A DNA stretch of 64,000 bases from Symsagittifera roscoffensis (GCF_963678635.1 NC_087062.1:2854001-2918000), one strand, 5' to 3'; positions 1 through 10,339 are shown, numbered from the stretch's first letter. Notes: generated by a model not told the origin, from the letters alone. Numbers and translations are program-made.

Positions 1-378
1 AAGAACCTTTTATTATCAAAATCCGACCATGTTACGAACTTCAGTTGGATTTTTTTCTGAAAAAACGGAGTCTTTGTATGGAAGTTGATTTGATTTTGAA
101 TCAAAATTAACCAAATTAATTGTAATGAGCTTTTTTTTATTGTTGAACGAAAAGCTCAGAAAAAACATTGACTCATTTTTACCTGAAAAAAATCAATTGG
201 AAAAACTTTGAAGAACTAGGTTGATATTGAATTGAAAAATGCAGCATCGAAAAAACTCCGGTTTAGGAAACTTTTTTAAAAACTGGAACCACAGAGGCCC
301 GAAGTAAATTTGAATCTCAAAACTACTTGGTTCGCAAAATGCAGAGTAAAAAGAAGCATTTATCAAAACAAATTTTGA

Positions 379-1990
379 TTGGAATCCAACAACAACAGCA
401 GAGATTTTTTCTGTCGGTTTAGCGATCTTACATGTGCTACCAAAAACAACGATGGCGAAGAAAAAAACATCAATTTTGATGAATTTAATGACTTCTTTGC
501 AAATGTGGGAGAAAAATTGGCGAGGAATTTTAATACTATAAAAGAATTTAGAGTCAGAAAGCAAATTATCTCAATGTATATAGCAGACATAACGCGAAGT
601 GAAATTTCAAATGTAATTGAATTTCTAAGAACCAAGTTTAGTTTGGATACATATGGACTTAATCACTATTACTTGAAAAAAAATTGTCCAGTTTTGCTCC
701 CAGTTTTGAAAAAATTTTAACAAAAATTTTTCTACCCTATTAGTAGAAATGTGTCAAGATTGGAACTTTATTACCACGAAGACACAATGCACTTTCAATG
801 ATCTTAAAAAAGCCTTTGATACAGTTGACCACATGTTTTTACCTGAGAAATGTGACGCATATGGTTTTGAGGAACAGTTTTGGATCTTTTGAAATATTAT
901 TTAAAAAATCGACAACAATATGTTGCCACTTAAATCAAACGCTTTCAAAATAATAATTTGAAATATGGAGTACATCAGGAATCCACACTAAGCCCGCTTC
1001 TTTTCATCGTTATATAAATGATGTTGAGCTAAATGAAAATAGTGAAAGTAAACTGATTTTATATGCAGACGTCACTGTCATAAAAACAACAGCTAGAAAC
1101 AAGGAGTTAACCGGTAAACACCAAGAAGCATTGGACGAAACAGCAAGTTGGCTAGAAAAAAAAAGAAGCTGACCTTAAATGAAGATGAAACCAAAACAAT
1201 GATACTATCTAAGAAGACCAGTGGAAAATCAGATGTAAAAATAAATGGAATAATTATTAAAGAAAAACAATCATTCCGATACTAATGTGTTCAAATTGAC
1301 TCTAAAAATTCCTTTATTGATCATATTACAAAAACTGAAAACAACTTGTCGAGTTTTTGTGCTATGTATTACAGGTTGAGGAAAATTTTAGGTAAGATAA
1401 ACTAGTTAAAGCATATAACGCTAATGTGAAACCCATTTTTTAGTACGGGGTTTCGGCTTATGCGTCAACAGACAAATTAAATTAGAAACAATTGAACTTG
1501 AAATGAAACGGTTTCTAAAAATAATTTATTTTAAGAGAAGAAATCAAAGCATCGAAGAAATAAGACAAAAACGAAAAATATACTTCGTAGAGGATTTATA
1601 TATCTATGATTTATTAAAGTTACTATGTAAGGTTCTGAGAAAAGAGTGGTAATCGAGGAAGCTGTAATTGAGAAAAATTTGAAAACAATTTTGAAAAAGA
1701 GAGTTTCAGCTAAGCAGATACCTGTGCAATCAAAGGGTAATCAAAAAACTTCGGTAAAGGTTAGAGTTAGAAAACTTTTCATCTTTTTTCTAAAACACTA
1801 ACCAGATTTTGTAACCAGGATTCAGAGCTGCACAGAACATCAACTACAAACCTTTAATCATGAGTTTTTGAACAATTTTTTCCAGGAAATTGTCAACTGG
1901 TTAAACTATTTTTTGAATAGAAATAAAATTTTAAAAAAATTTGCTGTCAAGGGTAGGTTTACTGCTGAAATTTCTACATTTTTGGCTTCA
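379..1990 (+). pseudogene. Decayed LINE (non-LTR retrotransposon) reverse transcriptase
   Basis: This is a broken reverse transcriptase of a Jockey/CR1-like LINE. The first open stretch (379-720) matches the linker before RT in such elements (FNDFFANVGEKLA-type motif near 475-530). After a frame change, 797-832 encodes the LKKAFDTVDH motif that carries the first catalytic aspartate. Around 966-1010 is a GVxQxSTLSPLLF motif, normally GVPQGS, with two changed residues. At 1062-1073 the catalytic YADD has become YADV. Beyond it come the LTLNEDETKT region (about 1170-1200), the KPI.YGV region near 1430, an LYIYDLLK region near 1600 and an LHRTSTTN tail near 1830, all in the order usual for LINE ORF2. 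Many stops and frameshifts separate the pieces. The endonuclease is absent and may lie left of the window. The family call comes from motifs; the clade is uncertain. Confidence 0.8.
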
Positions 1991-3591
1991 TAATTTTTTT
2001 TTTGCATTAAATCTTTTTTATTGATTTCTTGAATAACTATCGATGTTAAAAATCAACAGAAGTCATAGCAGGATCAAAAGCGCCTGAAAACGGGCTGAAA
2101 AATTCCACTGCGGCGCTCCTTCAAATGAGATTTCATTTGATTTGAAATGTAGTAGTTTTTACAGTGAATTGAATTTAATTTGCAAACAATTTATTATGAA
2201 TATTATGATTATTAAGTTATTGAGGGCGAGCTTCTTTGTTGCAATATGGATCCAATCTGCAGTATGATTGAAGCTCTTTGTGTTTCAATGAATTACTTGT
2301 GCAGATAGTCCAGTTAATCAACAGTAATCTAGAAGTGAAGTCTGATACATTGAAACAAAAAGCACTAAAATCAAGCTGTTGTTAGTTGTTTTGAGCGTGT
2401 TTTGCCTCACTCAAGATTTTTTGCGATTACCAGCATATTCTTCTCTTACAGCTCAATTCTTGTACCGAAGGCGAATACTTCCTTTTGCTAGGTAATTACC
2501 CTAAACTCTATGTTTGCATGCACTCCATACTGCCGGCATTGGCAAAAATAAGATTGCAATCGATTATAATCGATTATTATACAGTTTTTCTACTAGTAAA
2601 AAACAGATTGTATGTGACCCAACTCATCTCGGCACAATTCTTCTTTTTCTTGGCGTCATTCAGCTCCCCCTTCATTTTGATGTTCTTCGGGATCAATTTC
2701 AAGTTGAAAGTGTAAGCCCAAAATGAACCAATCACAGGACCACCCTGTGCTTACAATCTTGAGCTGGTTTTTGGCAACTCAATCAAACTAATAGTTACTT
2801 GTAATGCGGTCATGTTCAGCTACCATTGTGAATCATGTCAAAAAACAACAGAGAAGAAAAATCAAAATCATCAGATTTCAATTCCGCTGAGCTGGGGGGA
2901 CCAAAAATTGTAACATTTGAAGAAAATAAATTCTGTCTGTGGCCGAAAAACATGATTCACAATCGAGGCTGAACGAGACCACTACATTGTGTAGTGCAAT
3001 TAAGAACGAAGGATGAGTCTCATGGAACTTATTTTGACTCGAGAAAATATGAAAAACAAAAAAATTAAGAAGATATTGGGGTTTATCATTTTGGACAAAA
3101 ATCATTTTTTTCCAGTTTTTTTATTTTTAGCCCCCAGCAACGAACTCCAACTCTCACAAACAATCAAAATCTAGTGGAAAAACTGAAATTTGCCCATATT
3201 CTCCTTTTAGCAGAAAACAACTATCAGTTTTGGTCTTATTTAGACGGTTTTATGTTGTTTTTAAAGATTTTGGTCATTTTCAACAAAACAAGACACGTAA
3301 CAAAACTTTGGTCATTTTCAACAAAACAAGACACGTAACAAAACATTTTTATTTTAATTACGAAACTTTTTCTTTAAACGAAATTACAATAGATTTTATA
3401 ATAGATTTATAATCTGGGAAGCGGTTGGATTTTGGTAACTATCGAATCGATTGAAATAAGTATAAATTGCAACTGATTGTAATCGATTTGATATTCAAAA
3501 AACCATTATTTAGTGCATGAAATTAAACTAGCTGGCTGAAATAGTTTTTACTTGCGATAATCGATTGCAATATTAGTTTTGCCAATGCGGG
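1991..3591. other. AT-rich intergenic stretch, no gene seen
   Basis: No convincing coding region or known repeat is visible. Short ORFs are scattered and unlike any family I recognise. A small tandem duplication lies at 3269-3344. The right end abuts the 5' LTR, and no clean target-site duplication for the LTR element can be seen here. Confidence 0.5.
3269..3344 (+). repeat. 38-bp tandem duplication
   Basis: Two essentially identical 38-bp units lie head to tail (3269-3306 and 3307-3344). Each contains TGGTCATTTTCAACAAAAC followed by AAGACACGTAAC. Confidence 0.9.
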
Positions 3592-3899
3592 TGACTTTCG
3601 TCTTTTGAACGTCCGCGGAGTCCGCTTTCCTGTATTACTTCTGTGCTAGTTATTCTCGCCTATATATAAACTCGCCTATTGGTTATCAAGGTCGCTACCG
3701 ACCTGTCAATCGCTTCTCTATTTATCGTCAATTGATCTCACTCACTCTGTTTCAATTTATGAAAAATTTAAGTTGACCTTTAGAATTCTGTCATGACATT
3801 ATGTATATAACTTGCATTATCTATATTATTTACATTCTTAATTATTATTAGACAAGGAGAATTGAGTCTTGTTTAACTAGTATTATTCAAGAAATCACA
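3592..3899 (+). repeat. 5' LTR
   Basis: From 3631 to 3899 it matches the 3' LTR (10501-10757) with about a dozen substitutions and two indels by eye. It ends in CA at 3899, directly before the primer-binding site. The left boundary is inferred from a TG at 3592; the first 39 bp do not align with the start of the 3' LTR, so this end appears replaced or rearranged. Confidence 0.8.
3660..3669 (+). promoter_or_regulatory. TATA box of the 5' LTR
   Basis: CTATATATAA lies in the U3-like part of the 5' LTR, about 230 bp before the gag start. The same place in the 3' LTR (about 10530) lacks this stretch and reads straight into the shared AAACTCGCC. It is a plausible core promoter for the element; function is inferred. 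Confidence 0.5.
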
Positions 3900-4516
3900 T
3901 GGCGCAGCCAGCAGTTTCGATCTCGGAGGATCGGACTGACCTGTTAGGTGTACCCGTATTCTGGCATAAGCCAACGGCGGATCCACCCAGTAGCTGGGAT
4001 TCTTGGATAGGCCAATTCAACTTAGCAATCACCCTAAGAGAAAGGTGTGTTCCACGTGAACTATTGAAACCTCCGGGTGTGGTACACGATGATCCTGTCC
4101 CAAAACCAGAAGCTGTGGGGTTGGATGAGGATGCGGCAGCAATTGCGTATCCTATTGCACGAAACGACGCAGCCGTACGTAGAGTGGCAGAAATGAATGA
4201 GGAACGCCGGGCGAAAGGTCCCAGAGTAGCACCAGGAGTATTCTACTATGAAGTTGAGCAACGAATTAAATCTCGGTTATTCTTTTCGCTTGGCTCAGAA
4301 GGCAGGAAAAGGTTCCTCCAAAGTTATCCACATGCAGATCTCAGTGCAATATCATTTCAAGAATTTCACGAATTTTGTGTACTTCTTTTCAAGAAGGAAA
4401 AAAATTACATTATTGAACGACTGCAAATGTACAACGCCGTACATTCCGATCGAGAATGTTTGGAAGCATTTTATCTGAGATTGACGGGCCAAGCGTTTAT
4501 GTGGTTGGACAATTGA
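3899..4516 (+). pseudogene. gag: gag, N-terminal part (capsid region)
   Basis: Encodes 205 residues of Gag, the structural protein that packages element RNA into cytoplasmic particles. The start is fixed by the primer-binding site: ATG spans the LTR/PBS junction, and the same MAQPAV start occurs in the second element at 63765. The first 79 residues are about half identical to that copy, which supports real coding. The capsid-like part includes a conserved DSWIGQF-type motif near residues 35-41 and an alpha-helical stretch ending in RLTGQAFMW. The frame is lost near 4501-4508, giving a TGA at 4514-4516; coding continues in another frame towards 4557. Confidence 0.85.
3900..3916 (+). promoter_or_regulatory. 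tRNA primer-binding site (tRNA-Ser-like)
   Basis: TGGCGCAGCCAGCAGTT directly follows the CA end of the LTR, where reverse transcription is primed. It closely resembles the complement of metazoan tRNA-Ser 3' ends (TGGCGCAGTCGGCAGG type; comparison from memory). The gag ATG at 3899-3901 overlaps it. The identical 17 bases occur at 63766-63782 in the second element. Confidence 0.75.
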
Positions 4517-4556
4517 TCAAGAAAAAGAAGTCGTAAGAGTTATTTTCATTGCCAAG

Positions 4557-5195
4557 ATGAGATATAAAGATATTCAGAGAGAATTGTGTATCCGCCCAGG
4601 CACCACTCCAGAAGAGACGCTGAAGTCAGAGTTACTGCAGGAAAAGGGTGCACAAACCGCCACTGATTTGCAAAAGCAACTTGGGAGTTCGGTTTCGATG
4701 GGCAGTTTTTCCCAGTCAGGAGTCACTTCGGGTCAGAACACACGCATAAAACAGGAACCCACCTTCTCTGTCCAAGGGAAGAAACTGTCTGATAGAATCA
4801 GTCGGGCTCAGAATAATAAGTCAAAGGGGACCAACGAGAAAGCGAAATTATGTTATTTTTGTGCTAACAAATTTTCAGCAAATCACAAGCAAAGTTGTCC
4901 AGCTAGAAATAAGACTTGTAGGAATCGCAGTAAGAAGGGTCACTTTGCAAAGTGCTGTAATTCCAAAAACGTAGCGAATGTGGAAGCTGAGTCAGATGAG
5001 ACGGTGGAAGAGAATTGTAATTTCATCACCATTGATAGTGAGTCGGAATTTGCTGTTTTGTCAGTGACGGCAGGAGATCCGAGCCGCCCCATTGCGTCAG
5101 TGAAGAAGTTGGAGGTGATAAATGCTGGTACGGGCAAGTTACGTTCTATCCAGATAACACTGCGTTGTGGAAGAAGTTCTTCAAAGCAACGGTAG
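4557..5195 (+). pseudogene. gag: gag, C-terminal part with zinc knuckles (nucleocapsid)
   Basis: Continuation of Gag in frame 3; open sequence actually begins near 4505, before the first ATG at 4557. A Ser/Gln/Lys-rich linker leads to a zinc-finger region at about 4849-4956. The first knuckle is C-x2-C-x7-H-x3-C. The second should be C-x2-C-x4-H-x4-C but reads CRNRSKKGHFAKC, so its second cysteine is arginine (CGC codon), probably abolishing zinc binding. This knuckle pair is typical of Ty3/gypsy nucleocapsid and binds element RNA. The end overlaps the protease ORF by about 30 bp in the -1 direction. I see no canonical slippery heptamer, so the gag/pol frame change may be mutational. Confidence 0.85.
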
Positions 5196-6115
5196 ACACT
5201 GGAAGCCCTGCTTCTTTCGTGAATAAGAAAACAGCAGATAATATCGTGAAAACTGTTCCATCAGCCAAGGTCTTTAGTATTCAGGAACGCCCAATCGACA
5301 CAGTATATGTTGATTACAATCGGAAAAGAATTGATTTGATGGGTACATTGATTCTGGATGTGTCATCTTTGGGCTGGTATGTAAAGTCTGCAAAATTCCT
5401 CATTTCGGAAAATCGCACACGATGTTTATTAGGTTTGGACTTGCAGTCCCAAATGGGGGTGAGAACAACGCAAGTTAGACCAGAACGGTCTTCGGTGGGT
5501 GAAGTGTCCCTGTCAAACCTGAATGTGACGTCTGAGTCCTGGAAATCACATTTTCATCAGAAATTTCATCGTGTATTCGCCAGAGTAGGTAGAGCTAAGA
5601 ATCATAAAGTATTCTCTACATTCAAGTCTCCTCTTGTTCCGATCCAGGAGAAAGGAAGACGGGTTCCCGTGTATATACAAGATAAAGTCGGCCTGGAAAT
5701 TCAGAAGTTAATTCAAGAAGGCCACGTGGTCAAACTCAATAAATGTACAAGCGAACATTTTATTTCTCCGATTGTAATTACGGCTAAGAAGGATGGTTCC
5801 GTGAAATTAGCTATGAATGCAAAACCCATGAATGATCAAATTGAAAAGAACCAATATCAGATGCCAAATTTGTTGGAATTGTTGGACTCGGCAGCCCAGA
5901 TAATCACATCGCATAATATAGGTGATGTTTGGTTCACGTCCTTAGACTTGAAATATGCATTCAGTCAGATTCCACTCAGTGATGAATTCAGTCGTCATTG
6001 CAACTTTAATATCATCTGTGGAGAACAAACTGGCACGTATCGGTTTAAAACTGGGTTTTATGGGTTAACTGATAAGCCGAAAAAATTCCAAAAAGCAATG
6101 GACAATACCCTCTAG
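5165..6115 (+). pseudogene. pol: pol: aspartic protease and reverse transcriptase fingers/palm
   Basis: The protease opens with the catalytic DTGS motif (residues 11-14, from 5195) and ends with an LLGLDL motif near 5430, the counterpart of the usual ILGxDxL. It processes the polyprotein. RT follows: the KKDGSVKLAMNAKPMN region (about 5790-5830), FTSLDLKYAFSQIPL with the first catalytic Asp (about 5935-5980), and YRFKTGFYGLTDKPKKFQ (about 6040-6090). The indicated start codon is a TTG (5165); the frame extends upstream, so it is not the true start. A TAG at 6113-6115 interrupts the frame where Ty3/gypsy RTs usually have a glutamine. The frame continues unchanged at 6116, so this is a single nonsense mutation. 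Confidence 0.9.
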
Positions 6116-6565
6116 GGTTTATCGGGAGTTTTCTGTTTCTTGGACTATATTTTGATAGTTTCGAAAGGATCAATCAGGGATCACAATATTCTTGTAGACA
6201 AAGTTATAACTCGTTTGGATGAAAAAAGTTTCGTTTTGAAATTGTCGAAATCTGATTTTTTGATGAATCAATTATCTTGGTTGGAATACGACATTGATTC
6301 AGAGGGTTATAGGCCGAAACGTTCTAAAATCGATGCAGCGTTAGCTCTGGAGACTCCTAAGTCGCTCAAGCAACTTCGTTCCTTCATGGGCATACTCAAC
6401 CACTTACAACGATTTTTGCCGAACCTTCAGGTCCATTCGGACCAGTTACGCCCTTCCTTGAAAGCAAGTAATAAAAGCAAGTTTGTGTGTGGGGGAGTGC
6501 CAACAAACTGCCTTCAGGAATATTTTGCAATTGATAGCGAATATCACAAAGATGTATCACTATGA
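6116..6565 (+). pseudogene. pol: pol: RT active-site strand, thumb and connection
   Basis: Same frame as the preceding segment, after its stop. The RT catalytic motif, usually [FY]xDD, reads FLDY at about 6137-6148 (TTC TTG GAC TAT), so the second metal-binding aspartate is tyrosine and polymerase activity should be lost. The thumb/connection follows, with KSDFL and LEYDIDSEGYRP motifs (about 6250-6315) and TPKSLKQLRSFMGILNHLQRFLP (about 6355-6420), typical of Ty3/gypsy just before RNase H. The frame is lost near 6485 and coding moves to frame 3. Confidence 0.88.
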
Positions 6566-7685
6566 CCAAGGTCGGAATTCGCGAGTAAAATGTGACGCTA
6601 GTCATAGTGGTTTGGGTGCTGCGTTAGAACAGGAGATAGAAAATGATGTTTGGGTTCCTATTGCATTTGCGTCACGTTTTCTCAATGATCAGGAAAAGAA
6701 GTATAGCACTAATGAGCTGGAGCTTCTAGCAATTGTGTGGTCATGTGAGCACTTTCGTAATTATTTGTTGGGAAATCATTTTGTGGTTCTAACGGACCAT
6801 AAAGCGATTGTTTTGGCGTTAAGAACCAATAGAGGCAATAAGACTCATCAATCTCGATTAACCAGATGGGCTGACAGATTATTGCCATTTGATTTCGATG
6901 TTTTCCACATTTCCGGATGTAAATTGGGCATAGTGGATTATTTATCTTGTTTTCCAACGTTTGAAGCGCCACGACCAAGCAGTTTTGATGAACAATATGT
7001 GGTCAAATGTATTAGTCGATTCTTTGATGCGTGCGATTATCTGGATGAATGGGCTAGGGATTGTTCCTTATCAGAGGTATCATCTGTTATTCCGAAACAC
7101 AGTCAAAATTACGTTTTATCTAATTCGATAAATCTAATTGAGTCATTGGATTTTGGTCAGCCTCGGGCCAATTGTCCCGTTCGGGGTAATACATTAATTT
7201 CATCTAATGATTTTGGAAGCTTGTCGGTAGAGGGCGTCACAATTCATGATGTTCCAGCTAGTTCGAATTGCATAAAATCGGTAGAGGGCGACGGAAACTT
7301 TGCCAGTGGCTATACCGATTTATTACAACAATTCAATGCGTTTGTCACTTCTCCGCTAGAGGGCGTTAATATTGCTGGTTTAAAATCTAGCCAATCAGCA
7401 TTGAGCTGGATCATGCAAGTTTTTGTCACTTTCTCAGCATGGATTACAAATTATCTGCCGATTTTGATTTCAGTGTGGATTATCAGTACAGTCGTTAATA
7501 ATTGCGTGTTATTATCATCGTTCGCGGGCCTTTTTGACCTTGTTTCAGCTTATTGGTATTGTTGTGGTGTACTCGTATTATTGGGCGCTTTTCATTTTCA
7601 GACTGAGATGGACCCTAACGCAAATAATGCCAACGACAGCTTTGAGCAGCTACTCAACCAGTATCTCCCGATCAACCAACATTAG
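6483..7685 (+). pseudogene. pol: pol: RNase H plus long insert with membrane-spanning segments
   Basis: The first 160 residues are Ty3/gypsy RNase H, which degrades RNA in the RNA-DNA hybrid: VKCDASHSGLGAAL (about residue 35), the FASRFLNDQEKKYSTNELELLA motif split by frame position near 6665-6730, VLTDHKAI and the HISGCKLGIVDYLS end (a G-S-K-x-x-x-D-x-L-S relative with Ser to Cys). About 240 residues follow that do not belong to RNase H or integrase. They include an acidic, Ser/Asn-rich stretch with three S/P-x-E-G repeats and then a hydrophobic block, residues 309-370 (7407-7592), of which 309-351 carry no charged residue; this predicts two or three membrane helices. The segment ends in a Asn-rich stretch and a TAG at 7683-7685. 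Confidence 0.85.
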
Positions 7686-8438
7686 TTTTCGTCGGATCGT
7701 GCCCGGCCGCGGTTTCGCGCGGGGGCAGTACGCCCAAGGAGGTCGACAACCTTACAACGTGGTGCGGAGTTGAGGGGTCAATATGCCCGAATATTGGCCA
7801 ACTTCAGATCAAAAAGGCTCAGGAAAACCAAATTACCCAATCGTCAAACTCAGTCAGTTCAAAGTCTACAAATTTTGAAGTCATCAGTGGTCGCTCAGGA
7901 CCAGAAATCGTTAACCGGGTTGGTGGGCATTCTGGATTCCGATGTACTATCGGAACTTACGGATGAAGATCCCAGCCTATGCTTGATGAAACGGGCACTT
8001 ATTAACCGGGACTATGAAGGATTTTGTCGTATTGACCCATATATAAAATCCTTTTGGCATTGTGCAGCGGTGGTTGATGGCTGTGTTATCGTGGACAATA
8101 GGATCGCTATTCCCATGTGTCTAAGAAAACCGTTACTGTCTCGACTACATAGGTCGCATGCGGGTCAGTTAGCCATGGTTGATGCTGCGCAAAACATATG
8201 GTGGCCTCGAATACATCGAGATATTGTCCAGCTATGTAAAGATTGTCCCCAGTGCACGAAGTTTGGTAAGAATTTGAAAGCGAACGCTTCGTTTAACTCT
8301 ATCAAGCCTTTACCCCTTTGTCTGGTCCTAATGAAGAGCTTCAGCTCGATTATGCGGGTCCTCTACTCGATTCATATGGTAACAGTATTTATATCTTGGT
8401 CGCCATTGACCGTTACTCTAAATATCCGTCAGCTATGA
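7686..8438 (+). pseudogene. pol: pol: Arg/Gly-rich linker and integrase zinc-binding domain
   Basis: Between the TAG at 7683 and 7770 coding appears to move between frames 1 and 3. Frame 1 gives an Arg/Gly-rich run (PGRGFARGQYAQGG, about 7700-7745) resembling RGG-type RNA-binding tails. Frame 3 from 7770 gives a linker with a SELTDEDPSLCLMKRAL region and then the HHCC zinc-binding domain of integrase: LHRSHAGQLAM, NIWWPRIHRDIVQLC and CPQCTKFGK (about 8145-8265). This domain binds LTR ends with the catalytic core. The frame breaks near 8310-8320, where the core begins in frame 2. Confidence 0.82.
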
Positions 8439-8686
8439 TTACACGTTCTACAGGGGGACGGAAGATTATTAAATTTCTTAAATCGTATTTTCAACAGCAT
8501 AGTTTTCCCAAATCTATCAAAACTGACCAATATTCAGGTTTTAAGAACAAATTAGTGCAGGCCTTTTGTAAAGATAAAAATATTGCCCAATATTTCTGCC
8601 CGGTGGGGTATCATCGTGGTTGTGGTCTGGTGGAACAGTCGAGTCGATCCAAACTATTAAACGTCGTTTGGGCGCCTCGCATTTGA
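8318..8686 (+). pseudogene. pol: pol: integrase catalytic core (D, D)
   Basis: DDE-type integrase core that joins LTR ends to target DNA. The first catalytic Asp is in QLDYAGPL (about 8342-8365), followed by YILVAIDRYSKYP; the second is in IKTDQYSGF (about 8516-8545). The glutamate region GLVEQ lies at about 8624-8638, after which a one-base frameshift throws this ORF into a short meaningless end. The helix that should carry the glutamate continues in frame 1 (next entry). Confidence 0.88.
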
Positions 8687-8904
8687 GTTCGGATTTTTCA
8701 AATATTCAAGATACACTTAGAAATATTATTGAAGATATTCGGATTGCAAAAAATTCTGTTACTGGGGTTTCACCGTTTGAGCTTCATTTTGGCCGTCCTC
8801 CGAATACGGAGCTATCTATTGCGGCTGAGCGTTTCTCTACGGGCGTTAATTTAGATAACCAACAATTGGAACGGGATCTACTAACACCTGAACAGCGTCG
8901 GTAG
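8620..8904 (+). pseudogene. pol: pol: end of integrase core
   Basis: Frame-1 continuation. VESIQTIKRRLG (about 8638-8670) carries the third catalytic acidic residue and the conserved alpha helix. SVTGVSPFELHFGRPPNTE (about 8755-8815) is the usual motif at the end of Ty3/gypsy integrase cores. A TAG at 8902-8904 ends it, but the same frame stays open on both sides, so this is an in-frame nonsense change. Confidence 0.88.
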
Positions 8905-9849
8905 CAGTGCGACAGCCGACCAAGGATAAAACTAGTCAAGAAGGGGCAGTCAAGCCCGACGATGTCACCCTACTTTGGGGGACCTACGGAGTCAGTTTCG
9001 GATACACCCTACTATCGCGCGCTTGAGAGTCTGGCTCAATATGCTGATCAGTGGCTGACGTTGAAGAAGTCCTTGTCTCATCAGGAGGGGGTCAAAGCTC
9101 TGAAGACGCTGACTGAACGAAACCAAGTTCTCGCTGCCACCCTTCGCTCCAACTTGTCTGCTGGAACACTTAGATTTAGGAACCAGATGACAACGGATCA
9201 AATTCTTCCGTCAATTCCAAAACATAATTTGGATTACTTAGTGTTGAATGAACCAAATGAAGTCGAAATATTTAGGAAATTTCTAAATAGTAAGTCTGGT
9301 CGAGAACTTTTCAAACCTTTTAAGGGCAAAATTGTGCAGATTACTGGGTCCACATATATTTCTGACAAGGGAAAAGTGATTCGAAGAAATCACTTGGCGG
9401 TACGTCTTAAATCAACCGATCTAAGTTTTTCAGGCAAACAAACAACGCCTGTCAAGAAGGGGCAAAAACGCCCCATTGTGTCATCTTTGCCATCGTCGTC
9501 AGAGGACAATCGGCCTCTCAAACAATCAAGCTCACGCCAACGAATCACGGCCAAAACTGTGGCCGTACATGCTCACCCGAAATTCCCGTCTCTACCATCT
9601 TCATCTACACCATCTCGTGGCCAAACTGTCTCGACCAACTTAAAGCAAACTTTAGTATCGGAGGCTCCAAGAGTTCAGGCTATTCCTTATCCCCAACAAT
9701 CTACTCCAGTAGTAGACTTAACGGCTTCTTCATCCGCTTCTGGAAATCAAGGAACGGAGGTTCTCATCAGTGTCAAGCCGAAATCACCAACTACAGTCAA
9801 AACTCCATTATGTCCAGATCTCATTCATTCCTATTTCTTCGGACGATGA
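8905..9849 (+). pseudogene. pol: pol: post-integrase region with GPY/F-like module and Ser/Pro-rich tail
   Basis: Continues in frame 1 after the stop at 8902. CDSRPRIKLVKKGQS (8908-8952) matches the basic stretch often found after Ty3/gypsy integrase cores. A helical, Leu-rich segment follows (about 9000-9200). At about 9316-9410 comes FKGKIVQITGSTYI, then GKVIRRNHLAV, which resembles the GPY/F module near the C-terminus of Ty3/gypsy integrases. From 9430 the protein is low-complexity and rich in Ser, Pro, Thr and Lys. The frame ends at 9849 while frame 2 takes over near 9800. Confidence 0.75.
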
Positions 9850-10339
9850 GTCTTTGGTCCCGAAGCTCCAAGAGTGCACATCGTCAAGTTTGGCAGCATC
9901 GGGTCTCCCCACCCGGGATGGTTCTAGCGTAATTTTCGAACCGGACGGAAATATTTCGTCATCATCACATTCTTCTCGTACATCTTCGCGCCGGAAAAAG
10001 CAGACAACCTTTTACGGTAGTCCCATCAGACTTTCCGTGAATGTCATTCAAGCTCAATCGACGTCTACCTCCCCGTCAACTCCTGTTTCGTCGGACAAGA
10101 AAGTTCGTTTTGTCGTAGCTAATCCAGAGCTAGTGGTTCAAGCGGGGCAGTCTCGGGTTGTTCTTCCCGATGAATCCGAAGATTTATGTAGAAAATCCAC
10201 GCGCTTTTTTTCCAAAAAAGAGCTCTTCTGGCCATCCATTGCGTCGTTCAGACAAATAAAACTCTACGCTCATTCAAACTCGTTAATTTTTCAAAACATT
10301 TTCGTATATTTCCTCAAGTTACATCAGTCAATTTTGTAA
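9800..10339 (+). pseudogene. pol: pol: C-terminal Ser-rich tail
   Basis: Frame-2 continuation, supported by similar composition and by the motif RTSSRRKKQTTFYGSPIRLS near 9979-10040, which resembles the R-rich, YGNPI-like tail common at the C-terminus of Ty3/gypsy pol proteins. The start is approximate because no start codon is needed after the upstream frameshift. The last 50 residues, after about 10195, look less constrained. It stops at 10339, about 110 bp before the polypurine tract, leaving no room for an env gene. Confidence 0.65.

Noticed and set aside
193-635. Minus-strand ORFs of 90-123 codons at the left end
   Set aside because: They lie antisense to the better supported LINE reading on the plus strand and are rich in Phe/Ile/Lys from A/T runs.
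5120-5195. Programmed -1 frameshift between gag and pol
   Set aside because: The ORF overlap is in the -1 direction, but no canonical slippery heptamer is visible and other frame breaks in the element are clearly mutational.
8905-10339. Separate env-like third ORF after pol
   Set aside because: The frame continues from integrase, has GPY/F-like and pol-tail motifs, and lacks a signal peptide or membrane anchor.
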